Shown here: in pieces, positions 20,199 to 31,571 of the stretch
How positions within the stretch are numbered: position 1 is the first letter of the stretch
Layout: each line of letters begins with the position of its first letter
Source of the DNA: Arcuatula senhousia
Taxonomy: Eukaryota > Mollusca > Bivalvia > Mytilida > Mytilidae
NCBI GenBank assembly: GCA_963971305.1
Contig: OZ020306.1
Coordinates: forward strand, 56,456,686-56,520,685
Direction of reading: 5' to 3'
DNA length: 64,000 nucleotides
Notes under the pieces: model-generated
What the model was told of the DNA's origin: nothing
Seen by the model: the letters and a program-made list of their open reading frames with translations, nothing else
Database searches by the model: none
Translations under genes and position numbers: made by a program

Positions 20199-20880
20199 GT
20201 TTGGCATTTTCAACTTTTGGTAGAGCGCCTCTGATGAGTCTTGAATAGACGAAACGCGCATCAGGCGTAGCAAAGAAGTTGAGCCACGAAGGCCCTATAT
20301 CGGCCCGGTATTTTCACTATTTTTTCAACCACAATAACTTGTCAAAAAATAAACTAAAATAGATTAATGTATGAACAAACTTTTCATATCTGTAAGATTT
20401 AGCAAATATTTACACAACAGGTTTAGCCTTGAGACTTTAAACAGGCCATAAATTTGAAAATCCCTCTTTTCCACACATTTTCACTGGTTTTTCTGCATAT
20501 TTCGTCAAAATTAGTATTGGCCACATTCCTCGACCATCTTAATTTTTTGATAATTCATTTTTATATCATTATACACATTTTTATCACAAAATAATTTTGA
20601 TCGACAGGTGTGGCCCATTTCATATTATCGATTTATACATGAAAATCAAGGGAAACTGTCACAAATTGTTATTTTTCACAAAATAGTCTATTTTGTACCT
20701 CACTGATCGAATTATTGATAAATAATTGAAGGAAAAAATATTGCAATTCATGAAATATAAAGACTAATGAACATTAATGCAGCAACTTTAAGCAAATATA
20801 TGAAAGTTGAACTCTTGGGCCATTTTTGGGCCTTCGTAGCTCTACTCCTTTTATTGTCTGGAACTTTGTTGTAATTTATA
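20199..20880 (+). repeat. Repeat family K, copy K3, split by a MITE
   Basis: The first part ends in CATCAGGCGTAGCAAA (20274) and the second resumes with TTTATTGTCTGGAACTTTG (about 20849), exactly where K2 is continuous. Confidence 0.8.
20275..20848. mobile_element. MITE inserted in family K copy K3
   Basis: Inverted ends GTTGAGCCACGAAGGCCC (20278) and GGGCCTTCGTAGCTCTAC (20828-20845) match at 16 of 18 positions. The interior is AT-rich and non-coding. The flanks are too T-rich to fix a target duplication, so the superfamily is left open. Confidence 0.75.
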
Positions 20881-20995
20881 TAGATATAAAATAATTAATT
20901 TGTAAATTCAAATACGTTTATTTCATATAGAAAAATAAAATAAACCGCTTTTACACGAATGTTGTACATTTAAAACATATTAAAAGACCTAATTT

Positions 20996-23900
20996 GTATA
21001 TATATATCTTTATTCTCCAAAACCAGTTATGGTACAGAGACAAAAAAGTAATAATACAGAAATACAAAATATTACAGAAATACAGTGTAAAGTTTACAAT
21101 CAACATTTGTTTCAAAATGTGGAAGGTACAAAGTTCAAATATAGTGGACATGTAAACGTAGATCGATGACAAAAGATAATAATAATATTATATATATAAT
21201 TATCCAATAATTAATAATAAGTGTTTAAAGTGCTAGGTTACCCTGGAGGATCTAACCTTTGATTTATGATGCGAATAAATTTGCACAAATTGTAGAGATC
21301 GGGTGGGTGTTGGCTGTTCATCAATTCCCTAAACTCCATAGTGCTTGGCCTTTTGTATAACTTAGGCTTAATGTATAATTTACGTTCTTCCCGTAGCGAT
21401 GTGCATGTAAGTAAATAATGATATTCGTCTCCAATTTCTTGGGATTGACATAGATTGCATTTTCTGTTTTCCCTAGGAATATTTTGCCATCTTCCGTGTT
21501 CGATAGGCAATCTGTGGTTCATAGTCCTGAATCTACAAAGTGTGATATAGTTTCTGTCATTCACAATATTGAAGTAGTTTTCGAATTCAGGTTCGTCCTT
21601 GTATATTCTGTAATTAAGAGCTTAAGGAGAATCTTGCACATACGATCGCCATTGTTGCATAAATTGGTCAGTTAAGGTTTGTTTAATTGAGCCACACAAC
21701 CATGAAATATTAGGGAATCGCTGATCAGTTCACACTTGAGACTTGCCACACTCATCTAAGATGGATTTGATAAATCTTACCCAGGTAATATTATCATAAT
21801 GGGTTAAAGATAGGCGGAATAAAATAGCAGGAAGTTTGTTTTCTTTGCCACTAACTAATTTAGCCCAGTATTTTACTGCTCTTAGTTTTATGTTTATATC
21901 GAGGGGATATCTTCCCAATTCACCGTAAATCATAAAATCAGGTGTAGACTTTTTAGCATTCATCAATAGCTTACAATATTTAAGATGAACCCGTTCAATC
22001 ACAGAATTATTTCCGTTACCCCAAACTGCACAACCGTATAGTAGGATTGGTTGAATGACCTTATCAAATAAATCTAAAAGACATTCTAAAGATAAGTTAT
22101 GGGATCTCCCTTTACGTAAAATATCATACATTGCATGAGTGGCCTTCTCTGCATTGTATTTTTTAGCTTTAGAGAAACTTCCAGATCTGGAAAATTTAAC
22201 TCCTAAATATGTAAATTCGCTTACAATGTCAACGTCTTTACCATCGTATTGAAATCGAATGTTATTTCTCAATCTACCTTTGGAAAAAACAACAATTTTA
22301 CTTTTATCTACATTGACCTTCAGCTTCCAAACTGTGCAATATCTATTGAGTGTGTCAAGTTGTTTTTGTAAATCTTTTTCTGATTCTGCCAATAAAGCAG
22401 TATCATCAGCATATAGTATAAGGAAGAGTTTAACAAATTTGTCAAGTTCGTTTTCTAGTTCATCAGAGATACTTTTTAGGCCTATAACACCATTTTCGTG
22501 CATAAAATTTTCCAGGTCGTTCACATATAATGAAAAAATGACAGGAGAAAGATTTTCACCTTGTCTGACACCTATGTTACAAGGGAAATAATCAGAGTAT
22601 TCATTGAGAACCATTGAAGATACGGGACTTAATATTATTATACATGTTAACAATAATGTTGTACATTTTCCCATTAATGGACGAGCGTAGTAATTTTGCC
22701 CATAAGCCCGGACGCCAGACGGTGTCAAAGGCTTTGCCAAAATCAATAAATGCACAGTACATTTTTTTCTTTTTTCGACTTAGTAATTCACATAATAAAT
22801 GAAGAGTAAAAATGCTGTCAATAGTAGAGTATCTACTTCTGATTCCAAACTGATTCTCGTTTAAAGTTTCTGAATTTTCTAAATAGTCGTTCAAACGTGA
22901 AATCAGGATGGAGGTGAATAATTTACCCATGCAGCTAAGTATTGTAATCGGTCTGTAATTTTTTGGATCACTTATCTCCCCCTTATTTTTATAAAAGGGG
23001 ATTATGTTTCCAATTGACCATATTTCTGGTACAATACCCGAGTCAAAAATTAAGTTAAAAAGTTTTATATAAACTGGCATTAATATATGACATGTATTCT
23101 TAATATATTCGTTAATAATTTGATCATCACCAGCAGATTTTCCATTTTTTAAATTTTTAATACATTTTTGAATTTCTTGTTCAGAAATCTCATTATTGAT
23201 AGTGTCATTGTGAACGTTATGTTCATTATGTTCCGCGTGTAAGTTAAACACTTCGTTTTCGCTACCGCTGTTCAGTTCTTTGAAAAAACTATGTAAAGTG
23301 TCTATAGAAATTTCACTATTCCTTTTGGCCCGCTTTGTATTTAGTATATTCCAGTACTCTTTGCTGTTACTACTTCTGAGACATTTGAGTTTTTTCCTCA
23401 TCTTACGTCGGTGCTCATTTATAGCTTTATTCATTACTTTCTTGTAATCCGCTTCTTTAAATTTTAAATTGTTCGCAGAGTCTACAGACTTTCTATTCTT
23501 ATGACGACTTTTGGCTACACGAAAAGCCTTTCGTTTTTCCCAGCACTCTGTATTAAACCACGGTTTACTTTCATTCGGTTTCGCGTTAGATACCGTACGG
23601 GTTTTAGTGTTGTATGTGCCAAAAACAAGATCAGCGGGATGAAGTAAAATGCTATTGAACTCGCTGACAAGGCTGTCAACTTTTTCTTGAGACAAATATT
23701 CGTGTTCGACATCGTTTATTGTTTGCAGTAGTTTTTCAACTTTTTCCTGCTCTATATTCTCTTTTAATTTGTCTTTTTTTTCATCGTCATATTTTCTTAT
23801 TCTCTTAGTGCAGCCACTGGAACTTTGACTACTTATTGTATTAGTGTCATTAGTTGCAGGTGCAGCTCTAAGGGACAAGGAAATAGGGCAATGAACGTCG

Positions 23901-24110
23901 GAGTACAATGATGAGAAATCCTCATTATACATAGTATCAATAAAAGGTAACAGACTAACCGTACATATACAATAATCTACAATACTAGACTGTCTACAGG
24001 TGAGTTTACTAGTTTTGTCCCCATTTACTCGTCGACATAGCATCTGCCTTTTCAAAATTTGGAAAATTATTAAAGTTTTGAATAAATAAAATTTCATAAT
24101 TTTATCTTAA
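20996..24110 (-). mobile_element. LINE 1, 5'-truncated non-LTR retrotransposon
   Basis: Read on the minus strand it begins inside the endonuclease, runs through reverse transcriptase and a C-terminal zinc-knuckle region, and ends in a 3' UTR with AATAAAG followed by a short TA tail (20996-21012). It is an old, inactivated copy inserted in a TIR element. It is a cousin of LINE 2 (31424-35990), with the same domain order but clearly diverged residues. Confidence 0.85.
21238..24097 (-). pseudogene. LINE 1 ORF2 remnant (endonuclease end, reverse transcriptase, zinc knuckle)
   Basis: Piece 1 (22601-24097) starts in the tail of an APE-type endonuclease (IVDYCIC ... SDVHCPISL), has a Lys-rich linker, then RT motifs (DPKNYRPITILSCMGK, FIDFGKAFDTVWR). 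A frameshift near 22620 moves the frame to piece 2 (21730-22640), which has GVRQGENLSP, the catalytic YADD (LILYADDTALL) and the thumb region. A stop and a gap lead to piece 3 (21238-21564), with the knuckle CNLCQ ... DEYHYLLTC. The clade is not certain: the motifs fit the Jockey/CR1/L2 side of the non-LTR tree. Confidence 0.85.
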
Positions 24111-24304
24111 TGTTCGACCATTTTATAGGACACAATTGGGTGTTATTGAAATTTTATATAGTAAACGTTAAATTTTAGGAAAACCACAAATGTCTTTAAA
24201 ATTTTAGTTTACGATCCGTATCCCGAATTGTTTACGATCATGGCGCCGTATGATAGAGAAATTGTTCACGGTCATTTTCGTCGATATACCGATTCTCCCC
24301 AGTG

Positions 24305-24689
24305 AAATTGCTTTTTGCAAATTTTTTAAAAAAATGTGTACAATATTTATTACAAAACTAAGTACAATGATGCTTTAAATGTTTTAGGGAGAAGTTAATG
24401 CAAATACTCTTTACGCCATGCATCGTATTAAACGTTATCATAAGGAAGAAAAGCGTAAAACGAAAAAGTTCAATTTGCAATGTTATTCCCCTTTTCAGTT
24501 CCATTAAAGCACAGCTTCCGTTTCTTTGCTTAAATTAAAGATACTAAAACATATTTTGATTTTCCTTCCCTGTCATGCATTTGTATCATCGTGGAGTGTT
24601 GTTTTAATTAAATTGAGAACTAAGTTTTCAAAAAGAAAAGATTTTTTGTCTACAACAATGTTCTAAGCTATGAATTTGAAATAAAAGTT
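24305..24689. other. Spacer, start of an old direct repeat
   Basis: The block around 24485-24570 (TTTTCAGTTCCATTAAAGCA) recurs near 25672 (TTTTCAGTTCCACTAAAGCA). No gene is seen. Confidence 0.45.
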
Positions 24690-24890
24690 ACCCGGAGCAA
24701 CTCAGTTCACTCTCGCCAGGACTTCAGTTCGCGTTATTGATTGCTATTCAGTTGTTGTTGTGTTTTTTGTGTTTTGTGTTGTCTGTTTCTTTGTGCTGTC
24801 CCCGATCTTATTTGCTGGTTTTGTCATTGTTCTTTCGGACCCATAACAGTCGGATGTCCTATTTGTACCTCTGCTTCTTAAAAATGAGTT
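24690..24890 (+). repeat. Dispersed repeat family I, copy
   Basis: Family I layout: CCCGGAGCAACTCAGTTCAC, then GTTGTCTGTTTCTTTGTGCT, then TTCTTTCGGACCCATAACAG and a CTCTGCTTCTT end. Confidence 0.65.
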
Positions 24891-25744
24891 GCAGTACTAT
24901 AGTAAAACATTTCTTTAACTCTATATAAGGACATTTCCGGTTAAAAGGCACAGCTTCAAATTATCTTAAATTCTATTTTAAAAAGACTACAAAATTTCGA
25001 ATAATTTTGACTAAAGCACTAAAGATTCTCTAATGAGAGAGCATAGAATTTGTTAAATTTAATTTTGTTTTTGTAAAATATCTCAATTTTGACTTATTTT
25101 TTTTTCAGTGCCAAAAAAAAAACACGCAAAATCCCTTGCAAATTTTACTGAGAATCAAATACTAGTTCCGATTTAAAATTAAAATATTTAATGTCTTATT
25201 GGTGTCAATAGTCATACTCACGACCATTTTTTAAAGTTGTTAAGATCTTATCAAATTAGGCCTTATACTCATGCAGTCTGTAGCAACCGAAAAAAAATAA
25301 TAACAAGAGCGAACGAACCAATCTATTTTATAGCAAAATCGGACAAAACGTGGCTTATTATGTAAAAAAAAACAATAGTTAGCAAGTTTTATTAGGAGAT
25401 AACTGAATCATTATCATTTTCACAAATTTATATGTTGGGCATTATCATGATTATCACATATTTATATCTGCTAACAGAGAAACCATTTAATATGTACACA
25501 TGGTACATGTACTCTTATATACTGTATGCAAGACTAGCTTATCAAATTCGGTAAGCTACTTATTTTTGGAGAAAATTGGTGCACACGTAGCCTGTATTTA
25601 TACTATTTTACATTACATATTACCGCACGTGATCATAACTAAAAAATGCACGAAACGAACCTTCAAATTCCCTTTTTCAGTTCCACTAAAGCATTAGCCG
25701 TTTCCTTGCAAGATAATAAGACATAATTTGATTTTTTATCATTA

Positions 25745-26040
25745 TTATACCCTGCGGCGCCACACGAAGTGACGAGGTAATTGTGTTATACCCTCCATTT
25801 CGTTCGGTGTCTGTCCGTCCGTCCGTCCTGTCCGTCACGTCAAGGAGGTCAATAATATTTTGCACAGCCATTTAGAACGGATCATTTTTTTTCAGGATAC
25901 GGAACTCCGAAGATTGCCACTATAAATTTTCAAAAAATATTGACAATGCTGAATTTTTCTGGTCTAAGAAAGATAACTTATTTCTCTCTTTCTTTAGATA
26001 TCTATCTATATGTTTACATAGTGGCGGGGTATCATTTAAT
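25745..26040 (+). repeat. Family G repeat: hairpin start plus CCGT microsatellite
   Basis: TACCCTGCGGCGCCACACGAAG is followed by GTCTGTCCGTCCGTCCGTCC (25807-25827) and then one or two AT-rich units. It has the blueprint of families B-F but is short. Confidence 0.55.
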
Positions 26041-26636
26041 ATATTATTAGATACCTTATTTTCTTTGTTGTTAAAATTGACACATCTTCATGTTTTTAAT
26101 TTGAAAATAAATACACAATGATATCAATTGCATGATAGCATTTCTTTGACCTATATTAGGATATTCTCGTTTAAATAGCAAAGCGTCAGCTTAAGAGTCT
26201 AGATTGAAGAAAAACATAAACCGAGAAATGACAACATGATCATCATTTTTATTAACCGAGGGAAGCATATAATTTTATATATATATAAACGTGTGATGTT
26301 AACACAAAGAATAAGTGGACAATATATTTTTTAACATTTATACCGCGCGATATACGTGACTCCGGTTCCGGTTATGTAAAAAAAAAACAACAAAACAATA
26401 ATTAGCACCTTTCATTAGGAGATAAATGAATTATTTTCATGATATTTGTCGCTGATAATTTACGAATTTACATGTAAGTTATTATCACATATTCAAATCT
26501 CCTACCATATGTTTTATAACTAGCTTTTTATTATGCACTTTTAGTCTATGCAGACTAGCCTTTAAAATTTATTTTTATTAGATCAGTTAACATATATTTT
26601 TGTGTGAGAATTGGTGCACATATAGCCTGTTTAAGT

Positions 26637-27060
26637 TAAAACCCAAGCGAATAACGAAGCATTTGAGGGTTTTAGTACCGGCGCGACGGAGGGACCTAGT
26701 AATGGTCTTCGTCCGTCCGTGCGTTCGTCACACTTTTGTGAGCGCAACTCGTCTAAGACCACTCTACGGATTTTGATGAAACTTTGTAGGATTGTTTTTC
26801 ATGATATGTAGTTGATCATATCGTACCGCCATTCAGTTAAAACAGATTTTGATCAAACTTTGTAGGATTGTTTGTCATGATATGTAGTTGATCATATCGC
26901 ACCACCATTTTGATTTGACAAATTTTATAGGAGTTATGGGACTTTATCGACTTTGTTCATTTTAGTTTATAGGAACACTTTGTGAGCTCAGATGTTGATG
27001 AAATTTTGTAGGATTGTTTGTCATGATATGTAGGATACCTGTAGCAATCTTGTTTATATT
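26637..27060 (+). repeat. Family H repeat: hairpin start, CCGT microsatellite, short tandem units
   Basis: It opens with AAAACCCAAGCGAATAACGA ... GAGGGTTTTAGT, has CTTCGTCCGTCCGTGCG (26707-26723), then three units sharing ACTTTGTAGGATTGTTTGTC and TGATATGTAG. Confidence 0.65.
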
Positions 27061-27184
27061 CCATAACTATCCATTACAATGAATAATCTGCTTCGAGTGA
27101 CCTTCCGAACTGTTATCAAAAATCTGAAGTGTGGAATTTGTTACCTGACTTCTGGCCATGATTCGTCATGCAAAATTTTTTCCC

Positions 27185-27370
27185 CCAACAACTGATATCA
27201 CCCTCGTTCCAACTTGACTTCGCGCTGTTGATAGCTATACTAATTTTGTATGTGTATGTGATATGATCTGATATATGTTGTCTGGTTATTATATAATTCT
27301 TGCTGTTCTCTTTCGTGTTTCCTGTTTTGTCTTTGCCCTTTGCATTTTTGACCAGTGTTACCTCTCAGGT
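27185..27370 (+). repeat. Dispersed repeat family I, copy
   Basis: Family I words CTTGACTTCGCGCTGTTGAT and GTTTTGTCTTTGCCCTTTGC are present. Diverged at the 3' end. Confidence 0.5.
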
Positions 27371-27529
27371 ATTATACTTAGCTTGAGTATATCCTAGCTC
27401 CAATCTGTTTAAAGGAGCAGAAAATGTCTCTTAAATATAAACAAATGATTTATTAACAACATTCTTCTTAAATTTGTGTACATTTCAATGAGTTGATGCC
27501 TCATGTATATATGTTTCAAATACTTTTAC

Positions 27530-27640
27530 CAGGTCAGGCACCATTGCGATCTTCAATTTCTCCGGTCTGTCTATGCGTCGTTTTGTCTTTTTCCCTTAGA
27601 TTGGTTATCCCAGCTCCGTATTTTTGTCGTAAACTTTATA
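27530..27640 (+). repeat. Dispersed repeat family J, partial copy J3 (empty site for the 8.1-kb element)
   Basis: ACCATTGCGATCTTCAATTT matches 8650-8669. The sequence then continues through GGTTATCCCAGCTCCG, which aligns to the joined flanks of the 8.1-kb element (8700-8716 plus 16804-16830). Confidence 0.6.
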
Positions 27641-27742
27641 TTCATTATGACATTAACCTTTTCGCGATTCTCGAGTGTCACATAACATGTTTATCAAGTT
27701 TCATTAAAATATGTTTGTTTTTTGTTGCCTTTTAGAAAGTTT

Positions 27743-27870
27743 CTGCAAAAAGGTCAAGTCGATTTCCCTGGTAGAGCGTCACGTGGTTATGTTGCTTCTC
27801 GGGTGACATTTTATGGCAGACATCATGCACTCACAGACAAATATATATGGGATTTCTATCTATCAGAAGA
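27743..27870 (+). other. Exon-like frame of unknown identity
   Basis: A CTTTTAG acceptor-like site (27736-27742) precedes an open stretch encoding about 45 residues (contains GRASRGYVASRVTFYGRHHA). Codon use looks less AT-driven than the surroundings. I do not recognise a family, and no partner exon is evident. A short part (GGGATTTCTATCT) recurs near 30248 in repeat-rich sequence, so a repeat origin is also possible. Confidence 0.25.
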
Positions 27871-27984
27871 GTGCAGATGTTGGTTTGTCATGAAGTTTTG
27901 TTTTGTCATCCTTTACCGGATTCGATACACTGAATTGGAAATTGGCAGCGCTACGGGTGTGCTATAGCAGGCAGGAACCGCTTA

Positions 27985-28185
27985 CTCTTCCGGAGCACCT
28001 GATCGAGTTCACTCTTATTACGACTAGAGCTCGTTTTGTTTATTTATATTCAGTGATTTTTGTTTTTACTTGTCTTATATGTTGTCTGTTTTTTTTCGTC
28101 CTGTTCTTGTTTGTGTTTGCTGGTTCTGTCTTGCCCTTTCGGACTTTGACATTCGAATGCCCCATTGGTATCTCTGCTTCTTAAA
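27985..28185 (+). repeat. Dispersed repeat family I, copy
   Basis: The clearest copy: CTTCCGGAGCACCTGATCGA, then TTGTCTGTTTTTTTTCGTCC, then CTTTCGGACTTTGACATTCG and CCCCATTGGTATCTCTGCTT. Confidence 0.7.
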
Positions 28186-28309
28186 GACGTAACAATCTTC
28201 GTTTGGAGGAAAATTCAGTTTACTTCTTAGCTTCTGCACTTCCATCACTACTTTATGATATGAATAAACATGGTTTAAACATTTTTCATAGAGCAATTTT
28301 ACCAATTAA

Positions 28310-28677
28310 GTGCTATTCTCTGTTAGAATCAGGCAATGAGCGAATCATGATTTAAAAAAAACACACAAGTTTGATTTCAAAATACTGTTTAAAATGCTTG
28401 AAAAGTAACAAAAAATGCATTGGCACTACTCAAAAGTGTCTGAATTGGTTGAAGTGCATATAAAATTTGGATCTAAGGGAGATAACTCGTGTCAAGTCAA
28501 ACTAAATCCCTATCATTGTAACAGAAATTTTTCTCCATCCTCAATGGAGATGACAACTAATGATTGTATCTTCATTAGAAGGTTATTTTGAATGAATATG
28601 CATTGTCAAAACCGTGTGTTTTTAAAATCATGATTCAAACATTTTCGATTTTGCCTGATTCTTACAGAGAACTGCAC
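28310..28677. mobile_element. TTAA-flanked MITE with about 70-bp TIRs
   Basis: Left GTGCTATTCTCTGTTAGAAT and right (reverse complement) GTGCAGTTCTCTGTAAGAAT start a long imperfect TIR that also shares GAATCATGATTTTAAAAACA-type sequence. Both ends abut TTAA (28306-28309 and 28678-28681), the target of piggyBac-type elements. No coding content. Confidence 0.7.
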
Positions 28678-28681
28678 TTAA

Positions 28682-29546
28682 TCACGATGATTTTAAATTT
28701 GATTGTTCATACCAAACATAATACAGAAAAATAAAGAAATAATGATATACTATAGTAGGTGGACAAAAGACAAAACGTGACTCATTATGTGAAAAATAGT
28801 AACTACGTACATGTATAGTTGTCAGTATATATCAAGCTTAATATGGAGGTAAAATGAATTATTGTCGTTAATCGCTAATTATCTATTGAAGTTTTCATAC
28901 AAAGTGGATTATCACATTTCAACATCTGCTAAAAAATTGCATATGTAAGTACAGTTGTTAATGACTGATATTTTTTTTTAGTCGTGACTAAAGGCTAAAG
29001 AGCCTCTGCAGTGACTGTTAATGAGTCGCTATCTTCCATTTGTCGTCCAGCCGATGACACACCACCGCAAGTGTTAGCTGCTCAAAAGTAGCATTTGTTA
29101 TCGCTGTCTTCCACCACGGGGAGGTACTGGTCGGAAATTCTAGAATACTAGTTGCTTATTGTGTACAGAGAGCATATGTAGACTCTAAATACCCTCAAGC
29201 TGTGGCTGCGTAAAACGTAGATTTTTTTGGTCGCAAATTTAATTACGACAGTTTAACAAGTCATCGTCTAAAAAAAAGAGTGGCACATTTGTACAAAGAT
29301 ATTGCATTACCATTGATATTTGATACAACGTGGAAGTACTGGACACGTTAACTGCTGTTGTCTGCTAAAAAAACCATTGCCCGCTAAACTGTACAAATAT
29401 TGTGACTATAAGAAAGTTTAGTATTCTGTTTCTGTCTGCCTCTTATGTTATAGTATTATAAGACATTCCGTAGCAAATGATTTTTCATTTTATAGCTAAG
29501 TAGTGCTTTTCGTGATAGAGCCGTTTCTGACATGCAGATTGCTATA
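28682..29546. other. Intergenic, with a hairpin-started repeat fragment near 28985
   Basis: 28735-28960 is a diverged third copy of the direct repeat at 24.4-26.6 kb. GTCGTGACTAAAGGCTAAAGAGCC ... GTGAC (28981-29018) is a hairpin like those opening families B-F, followed by unrecognised sequence. No gene is supported. Confidence 0.45.
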
Positions 29547-30100
29547 GAACGGACTGGCCATTACACTTGAAAAGGGGGTATTATTTAATGATTTGGTCAG
29601 AAAAATATTTTCCGTGCTATTTCACCGCATACAACTCAACATATGGGGACGGAGATTAGTTGTTTAGGGGGGCGGAGATTCGAAGCGGGGAATAACAGAT
29701 AGGTCGACCGTCTTTGTCCCAATTTCATAAGATAAAAATATTTCTGGTAGTATTAGATACATTGTGGAATGGAAATTATCATGCGTATATTTGAGACACA
29801 GCAGTAAAAGATTATTTTTTTGTTTTCCCTTCTGAACATCGTGCACAATATGTGCACCCCTTCATTTTTGTCCTGTCGATGTCTTTTTGGCTAAAGTTAA
29901 GGTTTCTGTAACTAATATGACAGATCACAACATATGCATGTATATTTTGAGGCTTTTCAAAAGGATTTTTTCCATTATTAGCATTATTTCAAATACATTG
30001 TATATATATAGATGAAATCCTTCTTCAGAATGTTTTTTTTCTTAACCTCTGCCATGTCTGCTGCCAAAATATTTTCTTCATGAAATTTCATTTTCAAAAT

Positions 30101-30131
<31 letters not shown>

Positions 30132-30165
30132 CAAGGTCCCCCTCTCAAGCTAAATGGTCGGCCCC
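29547..30165. mobile_element. PIF/Harbinger-like MITE, copy 3, enlarged
   Basis: The right end CTCAAGCTAAATGGTCGGCCC matches copies 1 and 2 and is followed by TAA. The left end (GAACGGACTGGCCATTACAC) is degenerate. An internal poly-A run of nearly 30 bases is at 30102-30131. At 619 bp it is almost twice copy 2, so it has gained sequence. Confidence 0.6.
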
Positions 30166-30984
30166 TAACGTAGGGTTATGCTGTTCCTCTGCTGTTTTCG
30201 TTACTAAAGAAATTTTATGCAAAACATCATGTTCTTACAACTAATTACGGGATTTCTATCTCTCATATAAGTACAGATAATGGTTACGTCTCGCCTGCGA
30301 CGAATAGTCGCGGCATACTCCTCACAGTTCCAGTTCCCGTCTGTAACGGTCCGTACACTAATGTGGATAATCCTGAGCTATTTTTGTCGGGAAGGATAAG
30401 CCTAGTGCGAACACGGGAGTTTGTAGTCGCAGAAGGCGAGAAATAGCTATATATACCTTCCAGCGGCGGTGGCGGCGACGTAAAAACTGTTGAAAATGAA
30501 TCACTTGAAAAGCATATCTAGGGTATCTCTTTTTTTTTTAACAAGCTATATTCCCCTGGCCAGTATCTGGTTGAAGCTAGGCGCAGACTGCACATGGGTA
30601 GAAAATTGAAAATAATGAATAAGTGAATTTGACACAACTTATACGATTGTGCGTCAAAATAAAACCCTCTTATGGAACTTCGATTTGACTGAATGGTCAG
30701 AGCGTGTCGATATACCATAAACCAGATAAAAAATCATCCCATATGAAGTTAAATCAAAAACAATAATCAATGAAAGATACGGTGGCAGAATTCGGCATTA
30801 AAAAAAATGTCGTTCCCTCCAGAAAATATACCGCAAATAAAGTTATTATGAAGCATCCACATTTTGGGCTAAAAGTAATAATAATATTTATTCGGGACAA
30901 AAATCCACTTTGAGCTATGCAAGGTTATTTCATTTAAAAGTTGCATTAACTTTTAACTCTTACTATCCATCGCAAAATGTTAAC
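30166..30984. other. Spacer with a small inverted element at 30288-30441
   Basis: CTCGCCTGCGAC (30290-30301) and GTCGCAGAAGGCGAG (30426-30440) form imperfect inverted ends of a GC-richer block of about 150 bp. The rest is AT-rich without genes. Confidence 0.45.
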
Positions 30985-31245
30985 AGAGAGCCGGTGGTGT
31001 AGTGGTTAACGCGTCGGGCTACTAACACAAAGGTTCCTGGTTCGATCCTCTTCAGGGTGAAATTTCATGAACCGATCCTGAAACCATTTGCGAATGTTGC
31101 CCCTTGTATAGGGGGAGCGATACCCTGTGCACGTTGAAGATCCCTTTGTAGAGTTCGATAGGCTCAATGGGGCCGTTTACAAAGGCCACTCTCGCAAACT
31201 GCTAGCTGGAGAGGGATTTATAGAAGCATTTAGCTTGTTTCGTAA
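30985..31245 (+). mobile_element. tRNA-derived SINE
   Basis: The head reads GAGAGCCGGTGGTGTAGTGG and carries a polymerase III A-box (TGGTTAACGCG, 31003-31013) and B-box (GGTTCGATCC, 31039-31048). The tRNA arms do not pair as in a real tRNA. The body continues with CCCCTTGTATAGGGGG and GCCACTCTCGCAAACTGCTA. Internal promoters of this type are diagnostic of SINEs. Confidence 0.75.
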
Positions 31246-31571
31246 TCCAGGATAAAAAAGTATGTTTAAACTAAAATGGTTACAAGAATACCAAGTGATT
31301 TGTATATTTATTTTATACAAGGTGAATAAAAAGATTAAGAAGGGATTGAAACTGGTATACACAAGTATTTTGCATTTCTATTGCATGTATTTTGTTGTCA
31401 AATTAGGAAAAAATCACCTATATAGAACTTCAGAACTTCAGAACTTTATTTCAACGCTCAGACACCATACAGTGTAACATGAGGTACAAAAGTAAACAAA
31501 ACATATATACATAAATGGCGAATTGAGCAATACACACTATGAATCGCATTCAAAGTACAAGACATAAATGG

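Larger units (their letters stand above)
19638..24304. mobile_element. 4.7-kb TIR element, CACTA-like ends, split by a LINE
   Basis: Left CACAGGGGAGAATCGGTATA and right (reverse complement) CACTGGGGAGAATCGGTATA begin a TIR that is near-perfect for about 36 bp and recognisable for about 110 bp. The subterminal zone repeats ATCGTGAACAA-type words. CAC-WG termini with subterminal repeats fit the CACTA (EnSpm) group, but I find no matching three-base target duplication. About 3.1 kb of the interior is a LINE, so the original element was small and non-autonomous. Confidence 0.6.
24420..26640. repeat. Two diverged direct repeats of about 1.0-1.2 kb
   Basis: Landmarks in the first half recur in order in the second: TTTTCAGTTCCATTAAAGCA (24494 and 25677), CATTTCTTTAACTCTATATA (24908 and about 26139, slightly changed), and TATTAGGAGATAACTGAATC (25389 and about 26409). 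A third partial copy lies at 28735-28960. Spacing differs because of later insertions (family I at 24690, family G at 25745). Confidence 0.55.

Noticed and set aside
30985..31060. Functional tRNA gene
   Set aside because: A- and B-boxes are present, but the acceptor and anticodon arms do not pair and the sequence continues into a repeat body, so it is a SINE head.
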